The notes: generated from the letters alone by a model not told the origin. A stretch of 64,000 nt of DNA from CALMEC01 sp964628685 (GCA_964628685.1 CAZVNM010000006.1:1-64000), one strand, 5' to 3'. Shown: positions 1 through 9,009, numbered from the stretch's first letter. Translations and numbers: made by a program.

Positions 1-73
1 TGGAGGATGACGGGATCGAACCGACGACCTCCGCCTTGCAAAGGCGGCGCTCTCCCAGCTGAGCTAATCCCCC
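1..73 (-). tRNA. tRNA-Ala (anticodon UGC)
   Basis: The reverse complement folds as a complete cloverleaf: acceptor GGGGGAT paired with ATCCTCC (one G-U), D arm GCTC/GAGC, anticodon stem CCGCC/GGCGG with loop TTTGCAA, and a T loop TTCGATC. The anticodon TGC reads alanine GCN codons. The discriminator A is base 1, so any encoded CCA lies outside the window. The T stem has one U-U mismatch at its second pair, slightly unusual but compatible with function. Confidence 0.95.
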
Positions 74-186
74 GAGCCCGCCAAGGGTAGCGCACGCCGC
101 CGGCCGTCGCGTCGCCCCGCGGCCGCGGTGGCCGCCGCACCGGATCCGGGGCGGATGGACGCGGTCACGTAGGGTGGGACGCCGAC

Positions 187-915
187 ATGACGAACCCCAT
201 GCACCCCGGTGCCCCCGAGCACTTCGACGCCGCCTACTACGAGGGCAACGAGCAGGACGCCGATCGCATCGCCCTCTGGTTCTACGCCCGCGTGGCGGCG
301 CGGCTCGCCCACCGCGGCGACACCGTCCTGGACTTCGGCTCGGGCGTCGGCCACTTCACCAGGCGGTTGGCCGCCCGCTTCCGCACGATCGCGTTCGACC
401 TCTCCCCCTACGCGCGCGAGGCCACCGCCACCCGGTCGCCCACCACACGCGTCGTCGACGACCTCGATGCGATCGCCGATGGATCGGTCGACCTGGTGTG
501 CACCCTCCACGTGCTGGAGCACATCCCGGATCCCGCACCGACCCTCGCCTCGTTCGCGCGCATCCTGCGCCCCAACGGACGGCTGCTGTACGTCGTCCCC
601 AACCCGCAGGGCTGGGGCCACCGCATCAAGCGCGACCGCTGGTTCGCCTACCGCGACGACACCCACTGCTCCCTCTTCGACCGCGACCGCTGGGTGAGGC
701 TCACCGAGGACGCCGGCTTCACCGTGGACGCGGTGAACGCCGACGGCCTGTGGGACCCGCCGTACGTGCCGCGGGTACCGCGACCGCTGCAGCTGGTGAC
801 GTTCGGGCTGCCGGCCGCGCTCCAGGTGGCGGCCGGGCGGGTCGTCCTGCCCGCCGACTGGGGCGAATGCATCGTGGTCACCGCGCGACGCACCGCCCCG
901 CCGGTCACGGGTTAG
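187..915 (+). CDS. class I SAM-dependent methyltransferase
   Basis: A 242-residue soluble protein with the glycine-rich SAM-binding motif DFGSGVGHF at about residues 49-57 and the post-motif HVLEHIPDP near residue 100, typical of Methyltransf_11/23 enzymes. No membrane segment is visible. The substrate cannot be read from the sequence. It faces a glycosyltransferase and an acetyltransferase on the other strand and overlaps the glycosyltransferase end tail-to-tail by 4 bp, which suggests a cell-surface glycan or lipid intermediate, but that is inference. The ATG follows a purine-rich stretch (AGGGTGGG). Confidence 0.85.
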   Translation: MTNPMHPGAPEHFDAAYYEGNEQDADRIALWFYARVAARLAHRGDTVLDFGSGVGHFTRRLAARFRTIAFDLSPYAREATATRSPTTRVVDDLDAIADGSVDLVCTLHVLEHIPDPAPTLASFARILRPNGRLLYVVPNPQGWGHRIKRDRWFAYRDDTHCSLFDRDRWVRLTEDAGFTVDAVNADGLWDPPYVPRVPRPLQLVTFGLPAALQVAAGRVVLPADWGECIVVTARRTAPPVTG

Positions 916-2003
916 GCGACGACCCCCGCCAGCTGCTCGTAGACGTCGACCAGGTCGGCGACCGCGGCCTCCATGGTGAAGCGCTCGCGCACGTCGATCA
1001 GGTGGTCGCGGATGGCCGCCAGGTCGACCCCGGCGAGCGCCTCGGTCAGGTGCTCCGGCGATTCGACCACCACACCGGTGCCCTCCTCGCGCACCCAGCG
1101 CGCAAGCGCTCGGTGCGGCAGCGTGATGACCGGCAGCCCACAGCCCACGTACTCGAAGGCCTTGTTGGGCAACACGGTCGCCAGGTGCTCGGCGTTGAGG
1201 TGCTCGTTGAAGCCCGCCCAGCCGGCGTCGTACATCGGCAGCGTCGCCAGGAGCCCCTCCGGCGGCAGCGGCTCGTGGATCCTGATGTTCGGATGACGCT
1301 CGGCGAGTTCCCGGTACTCGGGCAGCGGCGGCCGCGCCGGGTGCACGTGCAGTTCGAACCCCTGCGCGGCGATCCCGGCGAAGATCTCACGCAGGTCGTA
1401 ATGGCCGTGACCGGTCGACAGGGTGCCCTGGTAGGCGATGCGAAGCGGACGGTCAACGAGGGGCGGCGGCCCCTCGATTCCCAGATCGGGCAGGTCGCGC
1501 AGGAGGGCGTAGTTGGGGATGAGCGCCCGGATGGCCGGGGCCCGGTAGCGCGCGCCGATCTCCTCCATCAGCTCGGGGCCGACGGTGATGACCGCGTCGC
1601 TCCCCTCGATCGCCTCGCGCTCGGCCCCGACCGGGTCGACGAGCTCGGGGAACCCGTCCTCGTACGGCGTCCGTCGCAGACTCTGGAAGTCGTGGACGTC
1701 GTGGATGATCGGGATGCGCCCGCCGACCAGACGCTGCGCCTCGACGGTCAGCACGTCGGGCAGGTTGTGCGAGTGGATGATGTCCGGTTGCACGTCGTCC
1801 AGGATGCGGGCCAGGTCGTCCGTCGGATCGATCCGCAGCGGGTGCCAGCTCGAGAAGAGCTCGTCACCCGTGCCGTAGAACTCCGACAGGGTCGTCCCCT
1901 GGTATGCGAACGAGAGATCCACCGAGGGGACCCGGGCGCGCAGCGCCGCCGCGTACTTCAGCGTGCGCATGCACGGCTGACGATGCAGGAAGAGGACCCG
2001 CAT
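912..2003 (-). CDS. GT4-family glycosyltransferase
   Basis: A 363-residue protein with the two-Rossmann GT-B architecture of glycosyltransferase group 1. The N-terminal half starts RVLFLHRQP and contains IHSHNLPDV. The C-terminal nucleotide-sugar half has the family acidic motif around NKAFEYVGCGLPVITLP, near residue 290. It would transfer a sugar from an activated donor in the cytosol; donor and acceptor are unknown. Its ATG overlaps the stop of the upstream acetyltransferase (TGATG), so the two are translationally coupled and probably decorate the same glycan. Confidence 0.85.
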   Translation of the reverse strand: MRVLFLHRQPCMRTLKYAAALRARVPSVDLSFAYQGTTLSEFYGTGDELFSSWHPLRIDPTDDLARILDDVQPDIIHSHNLPDVLTVEAQRLVGGRIPIIHDVHDFQSLRRTPYEDGFPELVDPVGAEREAIEGSDAVITVGPELMEEIGARYRAPAIRALIPNYALLRDLPDLGIEGPPPLVDRPLRIAYQGTLSTGHGHYDLREIFAGIAAQGFELHVHPARPPLPEYRELAERHPNIRIHEPLPPEGLLATLPMYDAGWAGFNEHLNAEHLATVLPNKAFEYVGCGLPVITLPHRALARWVREEGTGVVVESPEHLTEALAGVDLAAIRDHLIDVRERFTMEAAVADLVDVYEQLAGVVA

Positions 2004-2458
2004 CAGATGCGGCTCTTGATCATCTTGCAGGGGTTGCCGACGCTCACGCTCATGGGCTCCAGGTCCTTGGTCACCACCGAGCCCGCACCCACGATCGCGC
2101 CATCACCGATCGTGACCCCGGGCAGGATCAGGACGTTCATCCCGATCCAGACGTTCTTGCCGATGCGGACCGGCTGGGTCTTCCAGCCCTGGTCGGCGAT
2201 GGACTCGTCCAGGTCGTCGGTGATGTGGTTGGCGGTGTGGATCATCGTGTGGGGTCCGATGATGGTGCCGTCGTCGATCGTGAGTCCCCCGTAGCCGTTG
2301 ACCCAGCAGCCGGCGTTGAACGCGACGTTGTCGCCGATCGTGATCTGTTCACCGTTGAGCCACGTGATCGAATCGACGTAGAAGCATCCGTCGCCGACGC
2401 TGCGCGCATCGTGGGGACGGAACGGGACGACCCGTTTGGACTTGTCGGTGATCATCAT
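2003..2458 (-). CDS. hexapeptide-repeat acyltransferase (maltose/galactoside acetyltransferase-like)
   Basis: A 151-residue left-handed beta-helix protein. Hexapeptide turns are visible throughout (TIGDNVAFNAG, TIDDGTIIGPHTMIHTANH), and the end, IGDGAIVGAGSVVTKDL followed by GNPCKMIK, is the classic acetyl-CoA-dependent O-acetyltransferase finish. The catalytic histidine is probably that of MIHTANH. An upstream in-frame start would add 11 residues, but the ATG used here has GAGAGG eight bases before it. It is coupled to the following glycosyltransferase, so acetylation of a sugar residue is the likely role. Confidence 0.85.
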   Translation of the reverse strand: MMITDKSKRVVPFRPHDARSVGDGCFYVDSITWLNGEQITIGDNVAFNAGCWVNGYGGLTIDDGTIIGPHTMIHTANHITDDLDESIADQGWKTQPVRIGKNVWIGMNVLILPGVTIGDGAIVGAGSVVTKDLEPMSVSVGNPCKMIKSRI

Positions 2459-2632
2459 GGTGGAAGCCTCTCGCGCGGTGACGGTGCGCACACAACGCTA
2501 CCCACCGCAAACGGCGCCGAGCAACGACGAACCGTGCGATCCCCGAATGGTTCCCGGCGCGGGACCGCGTCAAACGTCGCCACGCACATGCGTCAGGCGA
2601 CCCCGGGCGGCGACCTGCAACACTGGGCGGTC

Positions 2633-3355
2633 ATGGAACCTCCCCTCATCGGACTGACGAGCTACGCGGAGCCCGCACGATGGGCGGTGTGGAGCGGCAA
2701 GGCGGCGGTGGTGGGTTGGGTGTACGTGGAGGCGATCCACCGTGCGGGTGGCCGCGCGCTTCTCATCCCGCCGGCCGAGCACGGCGTCGACCGGATCCTC
2801 GACACCATCGACGGCCTGGTGCTGGCCGGTGGTCAGGACATCGAGCCCTCGAGCTACGGCGCCGACCGTCACCCGTCCACCGAACCGGCACAGCTCGATC
2901 GCGACCATGCCGAGTTCCTGCTGGTGCGCGGGGCTCTGCGGCGGGGCATGCCGATCCTGGGGATCTGCCGCGGCATCCAGGTCATGAACGTCGCCTGCGG
3001 CGGTGACCTGATCCAGCATCTGCCCGAGGAGCTGGACCACGAACACCATCGCGAGACGGTCGGGGTCTTCTCGGAGCATCCGGTGCGGATCGCGCCGGGC
3101 AGCACGCTCGAGACGATCCTCGGGCCCACCGCACCGGTGCTCTCGCACCACCATCAGGCGACCGGCCGCGTGGGTGACGGGCTCACCCCCGTGGCGTGGG
3201 CGGAGGACGGCACCATCGAGGCGCTCGAGGCGACCGGCGACGACGGGTTCGCGCTGGGCGTGCAGTGGCATCCGGAGGAGGGCGACGACATGGCGCTCTT
3301 CACCGCGGTCGTCGAGCGGGCCCGCGCGTACCGCGATCAGGCCGGGGTCGACTGA
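2633..3355 (+). CDS. gamma-glutamyl-gamma-aminobutyrate hydrolase family protein (peptidase C26)
   Basis: A 240-residue class I glutamine-amidotransferase-like hydrolase. The nucleophile elbow LGICRG places the catalytic cysteine at residue 112, and GVQWHPE gives His213 and Glu215, completing the triad. Family members cleave gamma-glutamyl amides such as gamma-glutamyl-GABA or gamma-Glu peptides in the cytosol. The ATG chosen starts the family-typical MEPPLIGLTSY. A much longer open frame upstream is antisense to the acetyltransferase and is discounted. The exact substrate is not determinable and no putrescine-pathway partner is nearby. Confidence 0.85.
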   Translation: MEPPLIGLTSYAEPARWAVWSGKAAVVGWVYVEAIHRAGGRALLIPPAEHGVDRILDTIDGLVLAGGQDIEPSSYGADRHPSTEPAQLDRDHAEFLLVRGALRRGMPILGICRGIQVMNVACGGDLIQHLPEELDHEHHRETVGVFSEHPVRIAPGSTLETILGPTAPVLSHHHQATGRVGDGLTPVAWAEDGTIEALEATGDDGFALGVQWHPEEGDDMALFTAVVERARAYRDQAGVD

Positions 3356-3377
3356 TCGGTCCTGTACCGTGGATCCG

Positions 3378-4259
3378 GTGAGTGCGCTTCGTTGGCAGGG
3401 CGAGCGGCCCGCCGGGATGACCGACCCGGTGCTGATCGCCGCGTTCGGCGGTTGGAATGACGCCGGCGAGGCCGCGAGCGGTGCCCTGCGCCATCTGGTC
3501 GAGGCCTACGAGGCCACGTGCGTGGCCGACGTCGACCCCGAGGACTTCTTCGACTTCCAGAGCCACCGGCCGCGGGTCGCCATCACCGACGGCGAGCTTG
3601 ACCGGCCGATCGCGTTTCCCGCCGTGGAACTCTGGGCCACGCCGGCCGGTGCGGACCGCGGGCTGATGCTGGTGCGGGGCGTCGAGCCGTCGCTGCGGTG
3701 GCTCACGCTCTGCGGCGACATCCTGGACGCGGCACAGGCGGCCGGGGTCACCCGCGTCATCAGCCTGGGCGCGCTCCTGGCCGACGTGCCGCACACGCGA
3801 CCGGTGCGGGTGAGCGCCATGTCCTCGCCGCGCGAGCTCACCCAGGCGATCGGCGGACGGCGCCCCGACTACCACGGCCCGACCGGGATCATCACACTGC
3901 TCCACGCCATGGCCGTCGAGCGCGGCCTCGCGAGCGCCTCGCTGTGGGCGGCGGTGCCCCACTACGTGGGTGGCGGCGCGTCGCCCACCGCATCGCTCGC
4001 CCTCCTGGACGCGGTCACCCAGATCACCGGCGTGCGACCGGACCTCACGCGTCTGGAGCGGGACGTGACTGCGTATCGCGAGCAGATCGAGGAGGCGGTC
4101 AGGGCAAACCCCCAGGCCGAGGCGCTCATCTCGGAGCTGGAACACGACTACGACCGCGCGCACGAGCCCGCACCGGGCGAGATCCCGACCGCCGACGCGA
4201 TCGCGGCCGAGTTCGAGCGCTTCCTGCGCGAGCAGTCGCCGCCCGACGAACCGACGTAG
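3378..4259 (+). CDS. PAC2-family protein
   Basis: A 293-residue protein matching the PAC2 family, which includes proteasome-assembly-chaperone-like proteins in actinobacteria. The diagnostic opening VLIAAFGGWNDAGEAAS, the central VISLGALLADVPHTRPV and the conserved GPTGIITLLHAMAVERGL / ASLWAAVPHYV segments are present. Its biochemical role in bacteria is uncertain; a link to proteasome or protein-complex assembly is family inference. Start choice is unsure: GTG codons at 3369 and 3378 and ATG at 3417 are all in frame. The 3378 start preserves the usual LRW lead-in. Confidence 0.8.
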   Translation: MSALRWQGERPAGMTDPVLIAAFGGWNDAGEAASGALRHLVEAYEATCVADVDPEDFFDFQSHRPRVAITDGELDRPIAFPAVELWATPAGADRGLMLVRGVEPSLRWLTLCGDILDAAQAAGVTRVISLGALLADVPHTRPVRVSAMSSPRELTQAIGGRRPDYHGPTGIITLLHAMAVERGLASASLWAAVPHYVGGGASPTASLALLDAVTQITGVRPDLTRLERDVTAYREQIEEAVRANPQAEALISELEHDYDRAHEPAPGEIPTADAIAAEFERFLREQSPPDEPT

Positions 4260-4266
4260 CCCGACG

Positions 4267-4285
4267 CCGGGGCCGCCCGCCCCGG
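4267..4285. terminator. GC stem-loop between convergent genes
   Basis: A 7-bp perfect inverted repeat CCGGGGC/GCCCCGG with a 5-base loop lies in the 42-bp gap between the converging PAC2 and response-regulator genes. There is no T tract, so termination activity is inferred only from position and stem strength. Confidence 0.4.
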
Positions 4286-4301
4286 GACGACGCGGATCCG
4301 G

Positions 4302-4967
4302 CTAGTCGAACGCGCCGGCCGCAAGCAGTCCGGCGTCCAGCGCCACGCGCACCATCTGCGCACGGGTCGAGAGCCGCAGCTTCGCCATGATGTGCTTGCG
4401 GTGGCTCTCGATGGTGCGGGCGCTCAGGTTGAGGCGTTCGGCGATCTCCTGGTTGGTGAACCCCATCGACAGGAGTCGCAGCACGTCGACCTCGCGACCG
4501 GTGAGGTCGTCGACGCCGCGGTGCGTCGCGCCGGCCGCCATGCGCGCACCCAGTGCCGCGTTGACGTACCGGCCGCCTGCGGCGACGTCGAGGATGGCGC
4601 GCACCAGCTCCGCGTTGCCGGCGTTCTTCACGACATAACCACGGGCCCCCGCCGAGAACGCGCGACGCGCCAGAAGCGGTTCGTCGTGCATGGAGAGCAT
4701 CACCACGCCCAGGTCGGGACGCCGCGCGATGAGCCCGCGACAGCCCTCCACCCCGTCGATGCCCGGCATGTCCAGGTCAAGCACCACCACGTCGGGCACC
4801 TCGCGGTCCACGAGGGGCGCACCCGCCGCCATGCCGTCGGCGTCGCCGACGACCCGCAGCCGTTCGTCGTCGTCCAGGAGGCGCACGACCCCCTGACGCA
4901 GGATCGCGTGGTCGTCGATGACGACCACCCGCACCGGGTGATCGACGCCCACCGTGGGCTCAGTCAT
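4302..4967 (-). CDS. NarL/FixJ-type response regulator
   Basis: A 221-residue two-domain regulator. The receiver domain (about 12-130) has the acidic pair in VIDDH, phospho-acceptor Asp64 in VLDLDMPG and the conserved lysine in YVVKNAG. A LuxR-type helix-turn-helix follows (about 152-215: LTGREVDVLRLLSMGFTNQE, then LSARTIESHRKHIMAKL). The ATG lies inside the end of the kinase gene upstream (8-bp overlap), so it is the cognate output of that kinase. Target genes are not visible. Confidence 0.92.
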   Translation of the reverse strand: MTEPTVGVDHPVRVVVIDDHAILRQGVVRLLDDDERLRVVGDADGMAAGAPLVDREVPDVVVLDLDMPGIDGVEGCRGLIARRPDLGVVMLSMHDEPLLARRAFSAGARGYVVKNAGNAELVRAILDVAAGGRYVNAALGARMAAGATHRGVDDLTGREVDVLRLLSMGFTNQEIAERLNLSARTIESHRKHIMAKLRLSTRAQMVRVALDAGLLAAGAFD

Positions 4968-6078
4968 CGTCCTGCGCCGACGGGATCGGCACCGCCAGTC
5001 GCACGGTGGTGCCGGCGCCGGGCGCGCTCTCGATCTGCAGGTCGCCCCGTACGATGGCCGCCCGCTCGCGCATGCCCGACATGCCGAACCCCTCGGCCAC
5101 GCGCGCCGGGTCGAACCCGACGCCGTCGTCGGCGACGGTGACCAGATGCGCGTCGGCGCCGTGGCGCACGCGCACGGTTGCGACACCGGCCGACGCGTGC
5201 CTGATCACGTTGGTGAGCGCCTCCTGCACGACCCGGTAGATGGCCTCCTCCACATCGGGATCGAGGTCCCCGCCGGGTCCGCACCTGCGACAGCGCGAGC
5301 AGTCGAAGTCGACATCCAGGTCGAAGAGCACCATGCAGCGGTCGGCGAGCGCCGCCAGCGCCTCCCGCAGACCCCCCTCGTCCAGCTTGGCGGGACGCAG
5401 ATCCGCGACGATGCGACGAAGCTCGAGGGTGGCGACGTCGATCTGGCCGATGGCCTCGGTGAGGAGGGTGCGGGTGCGGTCGTCCACGTCGCCGCCGACG
5501 GCGCGCTCGACGCTCATCCTGATGGCGGCGAGCTCCTGAAGCGTCTGGTCGTGCAGCTCGCGCGCCCAGTGCGACCGGCGGTGCTCCGAGCGGGCGGTGC
5601 GCCTGGTGAGTGCCTCGCGGGCGACCGCACGCGCGGCGACAAGGCCGGTCTCGGCGCCGGTCGCCACCGCCCGGATGAGCTCGGCGCCGCCGTCCGGATC
5701 GCGCAGGCCCACGGCCACGATGACGGCCTCCACCTCGTGACCCTCACCGACCGGCACGGCGATCCCGTCGTGGCCCGCCGACCCGCCCAGGACGGGCTCC
5801 AGTGCGGCCAGGCCGGCGATCGACGCGCCCGAGCGCGGAAGCGTGGCCGGGTCGAGCCCCAGGCCCGCGCCGCGACAGGAGGCGGCGCCCGGGCCGTCGA
5901 CCCCCTCCACGATGGCGTCGTCGCCGACGGGGACGGCGATGAGCGCCGCGGTGGCCCCCGCCACCGACCGCACGCGTTCGGCCAGCTGGTCCAGCCGGTC
6001 CGCGGGGACGAGCGACGGTCCGGCCGGCGCCGGGACCTCGTCGGCCCCGCGCGTCGTCGCTCGCGACGACGTGCTCAC
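4960..6078 (-). CDS. cytosolic GAF-domain histidine kinase (HisKA_3 type)
   Basis: A 372-residue sensor kinase without membrane segments. A GAF-like sensor region spans about 25-150. The HisKA_3 dimerisation helix has WARELHDQTLQELAAIR (phospho-acceptor His176), and the HATPase domain has the N box EALTNVIRHA and G boxes DDGVGFDP and GFGMSGMRERA. It resembles DevS/NreB-type kinases and feeds the overlapping NarL-type regulator. Just before the ATP-binding domain it carries Cys260-x2-Cys263-x2-Cys266, not a normal part of this domain and possibly metal- or redox-responsive. The signal is unknown. Confidence 0.88.
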   Translation of the reverse strand: MSTSSRATTRGADEVPAPAGPSLVPADRLDQLAERVRSVAGATAALIAVPVGDDAIVEGVDGPGAASCRGAGLGLDPATLPRSGASIAGLAALEPVLGGSAGHDGIAVPVGEGHEVEAVIVAVGLRDPDGGAELIRAVATGAETGLVAARAVAREALTRRTARSEHRRSHWARELHDQTLQELAAIRMSVERAVGGDVDDRTRTLLTEAIGQIDVATLELRRIVADLRPAKLDEGGLREALAALADRCMVLFDLDVDFDCSRCRRCGPGGDLDPDVEEAIYRVVQEALTNVIRHASAGVATVRVRHGADAHLVTVADDGVGFDPARVAEGFGMSGMRERAAIVRGDLQIESAPGAGTTVRLAVPIPSAQDDD

Positions 6079-6247
6079 TGGATCGTCCGGGGGTCCGCCA
6101 TCGAAGCCACCCTATCCCGGTTGACCCGCCGCTCATCCCCCAGCGGTCAGAACGGTGACGAACCGCCCCGGGCCGGGTCCCGAACGACCCGCGACCCGGC
6201 GAATGGCCCGCACCTGACGGACCGCGGTCGCGTGCGAGGATGTCGGG

Positions 6248-7657
6248 GTGTCACCCGTACGCCGCACAGCGCTCGTCTCGGTGGTGGCCGCAGCCGTCCT
6301 CATCGCCCTCAAGCTCGGGGTCGGGCTCGCCGCCAACAGCCTGGGGCTCGTCTCCGAGGCCATGCACTCGGGCACCGATCTGGTGGCCGCACTCCTGACG
6401 TTCTTCGCCCTCGGCGTCGCGCACCGGCCGGCGGACAGCACCCACCCGTGGGGTCATGGCAAGGCTGAGCATCTGGCCGCGCTCGCGGAGTGCGCCATCC
6501 TGGTGCTCGCCAGCATCCTGATCGGCGTCGCCGCCGTTGGCCGGCTCGCCTCCGGTGAGACGCACACCGTCGCGACCGCATGGTGGTCGTTCGCCGTGAT
6601 CGGCGTCGTGATCGTGATCGACTGCTCGCGCATGCTCATCTCCCACCGCGCGGCCCGACGCCACAACAGCGCGGCGCTCGCATCCAACGCCCTGCACTTC
6701 GCCGGCGACCTGGCGGGCACCGTGGCGGTGCTGATCGGTCTCATCATGACCCGCGCCGGGTACCCGGCGGCCGATGCGATCGCCGCCCTCTTCGTCGGCG
6801 TGCTCGTCCTCGCGGCCGCGACCCGCCTGGCCCACGCCAACGTGAACGTCCTCATGGACTCGTCGTCGCGCGAGGCGGAGGACGCGGCGCGCGACGCCAT
6901 CGAACGTCTGGGGCCCGACATCCAGCTCGACCGTCTGCGGGTGCGCGAGGCCGGCGGCACGCACTTCGCCGACGCGGTCATCGCGGTCTCCCCCTCCGCC
7001 GCCCTCGCCGAGGGCCACGCGGCGGCCGACGCCGTCGAGGACGCGATCGCGATGACCCTCCCGGGCGCCGACATCGTGGTGCACGTCGAGCCGGGCCGCG
7101 CGCCCCAGGACCTGCGCGAACGAGCCCTGGCGGCAGCGCTCGCGGTGCCGGGCGTCCGCGAGATCCACAACGTGCGCGTGGTGCATCCCCCCGGCCGGAC
7201 CGAGATCAGCCTGCACATGAAGCTGCCGGCGCAGATGCGCCTGACCGCCGCGCACGACCTGGCCCACCGGGTCGAGGACCGCATCCGCGCGGCGCTCCCC
7301 GAGGTGCACGCCGTGGCCACGCACATGGAGCCGCTCGACTCGCCGCTGGTGGCCGACGGACCGCCCGATGAGGATCAGGCCGCGTGCTCCGACGCCGTTC
7401 GCCAGGCCGTTGTGGACCTCACCGGACGCCCGCCCAACGACCTGCGGCTGGTGCGCGGCGAGGACGGTGTCACCGCGTTCCTCGCGATCGCGGTGGACGG
7501 TGCGCTGCCGCTGGACGAGGCCCATGCGATCGCCGGGGCGCTCCGCTCACGGCTGCGCCGCGAGCAGCCGGAGCTGGAGGATGTCTTCGTGCACACCGAG
7601 CCCGCGGGTGAGGATCATCCCCCCGTGGACCGGCACCAGAACAGGTCGGTGCGGTAG
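6248..7657 (+). CDS. cation diffusion facilitator (CDF) exporter with three C-terminal domains
   Basis: A 469-residue inner-membrane metal/proton antiporter. The first ~200 residues hold six hydrophobic helices with the metal site His40-x3-Asp44 in helix 2 and His150-x3-Asp154 in helix 5. This HD-HD set is associated with zinc in the family. After the membrane part come three consecutive copies of the cytosolic ferredoxin-like CDF domain (about 205-284, 285-363, 375-453), each ending V/T-H-x-E-P. Most CDF proteins have one. The start is GTG. The gene end overlaps the convergent methyltransferase by 43 bp. Confidence 0.88.
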   Translation: MSPVRRTALVSVVAAAVLIALKLGVGLAANSLGLVSEAMHSGTDLVAALLTFFALGVAHRPADSTHPWGHGKAEHLAALAECAILVLASILIGVAAVGRLASGETHTVATAWWSFAVIGVVIVIDCSRMLISHRAARRHNSAALASNALHFAGDLAGTVAVLIGLIMTRAGYPAADAIAALFVGVLVLAAATRLAHANVNVLMDSSSREAEDAARDAIERLGPDIQLDRLRVREAGGTHFADAVIAVSPSAALAEGHAAADAVEDAIAMTLPGADIVVHVEPGRAPQDLRERALAAALAVPGVREIHNVRVVHPPGRTEISLHMKLPAQMRLTAAHDLAHRVEDRIRAALPEVHAVATHMEPLDSPLVADGPPDEDQAACSDAVRQAVVDLTGRPPNDLRLVRGEDGVTAFLAIAVDGALPLDEAHAIAGALRSRLRREQPELEDVFVHTEPAGEDHPPVDRHQNRSVR

Positions 7658-8376
7658 GGAATCGCGATGCGCGCCGGGTCGAGTCCCTCGTCGGCCACGA
7701 GGGCGTCCACCCCCGCCAGGAGCTCCGCCCGCTCGTGCGACGCCATGTCCGCGACGAAGCTGACCGACGCGACCCGGTCGCCCAGCCCCGCGCCGTCCAC
7801 CGTCTGCTCGTTGCGAAACGACGCGGTCTCGAGCGGCGTCAGATCGGATCGTCCGTCGAACGCGACCCGCCACCCGTGCCCCGCGTACCAGGGGTTGGCA
7901 CCCCGACGGGTGTGGATGAGCGCCTGCAGACGGTCCACCCACCCGACGTCGCGGTCCATGACGTTCCACAGAAGCCCCAGCGCCCCACCCGGCTGGAGCA
8001 CCCGCACGATCTCGTCGAGCGCCGCGGGACCGTCGAACCAGTGGAACGCCTGGGCCACCGTCACGGCGTCCTGCGATCCGTCGGCGCAGGGGATCTCCTC
8101 GGCCCTTCCGGCGAGCACCTCCACCCCGTCCAGTCGCGCCAGGAGGGCGCGCATGCCGTCGGTCGGCTCCACCGCCGTCACGCGGGCGCCGGCCGCGACC
8201 AGGTGGGTCGTGAGCTTGCCCGAGCCCGCGGCCAGGTCGAGCACGCGGGTGCCCGCGCCGATGCCGCACGCGCGCAGGAGGGCCCCGACCGCATCCGGAC
8301 GGTACCCCGGTCGTGCCCGGTCGTAGGCCGCCCCGTCGGCGAAGCCGCTTCGCGCACGGTCGAGGTGGCCGCTCAT
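7615..8376 (-). CDS. class I SAM-dependent methyltransferase
   Basis: A 253-residue methyltransferase with motif I VLDLAAGSGKLT near residue 50, the acidic VEPTDGM that follows and the VAQAFHWFD segment common to the Methyltransf_11 family (UbiE/trans-aconitate type). The substrate is not assignable. Its ATG overlaps the stop of marC upstream by 4 bp (ATGA), so it is co-translated with that membrane protein. The longer open frame reaching 8526 is antisense read-through into marC and is ignored. Confidence 0.85.
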   Translation of the reverse strand: MSGHLDRARSGFADGAAYDRARPGYRPDAVGALLRACGIGAGTRVLDLAAGSGKLTTHLVAAGARVTAVEPTDGMRALLARLDGVEVLAGRAEEIPCADGSQDAVTVAQAFHWFDGPAALDEIVRVLQPGGALGLLWNVMDRDVGWVDRLQALIHTRRGANPWYAGHGWRVAFDGRSDLTPLETASFRNEQTVDGAGLGDRVASVSFVADMASHERAELLAGVDALVADEGLDPARIAIPYRTDLFWCRSTGG

Positions 8377-8975
8377 CCGAACGCGCTGATCCAGTCGCGG
8401 CTTCCCGAGAAGATCATCTCGATGGCGATCCCGGCGAGCAGCAGGCCCATCACCCGGGAGAACAGGTGGATGACGCTGCGGCTGACGTGGCCGCCGATGG
8501 GGGCGGCCAGACGCAGCACGATCCACACGGTCACGAGTGCGAGGGCGATGCCGATGATCGTCCCCAGCCGTGCGTCGGTGCCGGGTTCGCGGTCGAGGAG
8601 CACCATGGTGGTGGCGATCGCGCCCGGCCCGGCCAGGAGCGGGGTGCCCAGCGGGACGAGCGCCACGTTGCCGCGCTCGGACACCTTCGGATCGTCGTAC
8701 TGGCCGCGCAGCATCTCGAGCGCGATGAGCGCGAGCAGCAGGCCGCCGGCCACGGTGAGTGCCTCGAGCGACACGTGCAGGTAGCCCAGGATCGCGCGGC
8801 CCACCAGGGCGAAGCCGAAGATGAGGATGAAGGCCACCAGCACCGCCTGCCAGGCGTAGCGGGCGCGCACGCGTGCGGTGCTGCCCGACGAGAGCGCCAG
8901 GAAGACCGGGATGTTGCCCAGCGGGTCCATGACCACGAACATCGTGATGAACGCCGTGGCGAGCGCCGTCGTCAT
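8373..8975 (-). CDS. marC: MarC-family integral membrane protein
   Basis: A 200-residue protein made of six hydrophobic segments with the family signatures VVMDPLGNIPVFLAL at the N terminus and VPLGTPLLAGPGAI in the middle. MarC/UPF0056 proteins are inner-membrane proteins of unresolved function; an early proposed role in multiple antibiotic resistance in E. coli was withdrawn. The length is normal. It is first of a two-gene unit with the downstream methyltransferase. Confidence 0.9.
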   Translation of the reverse strand: MTTALATAFITMFVVMDPLGNIPVFLALSSGSTARVRARYAWQAVLVAFILIFGFALVGRAILGYLHVSLEALTVAGGLLLALIALEMLRGQYDDPKVSERGNVALVPLGTPLLAGPGAIATTMVLLDREPGTDARLGTIIGIALALVTVWIVLRLAAPIGGHVSRSVIHLFSRVMGLLLAGIAIEMIFSGSRDWISAFG

Positions 8976-9009
8976 CGGCGGCCGCGGTCTGCCGGTCCTG
9001 CGTGCGGGC

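Noticed and set aside
170..175. TAGGGT as a -10 promoter element before the methyltransferase (similar hexamers before the kinase, pyrG and ppk2)
   Set aside because: No -35 match at usual spacing was found for any of them; in DNA of this composition such hexamers are common.
174..2294. 706-residue plus-strand open frame
   Set aside because: It overlaps the methyltransferase in another frame and is antisense to two real genes; composition is Arg/Pro-rich noise.
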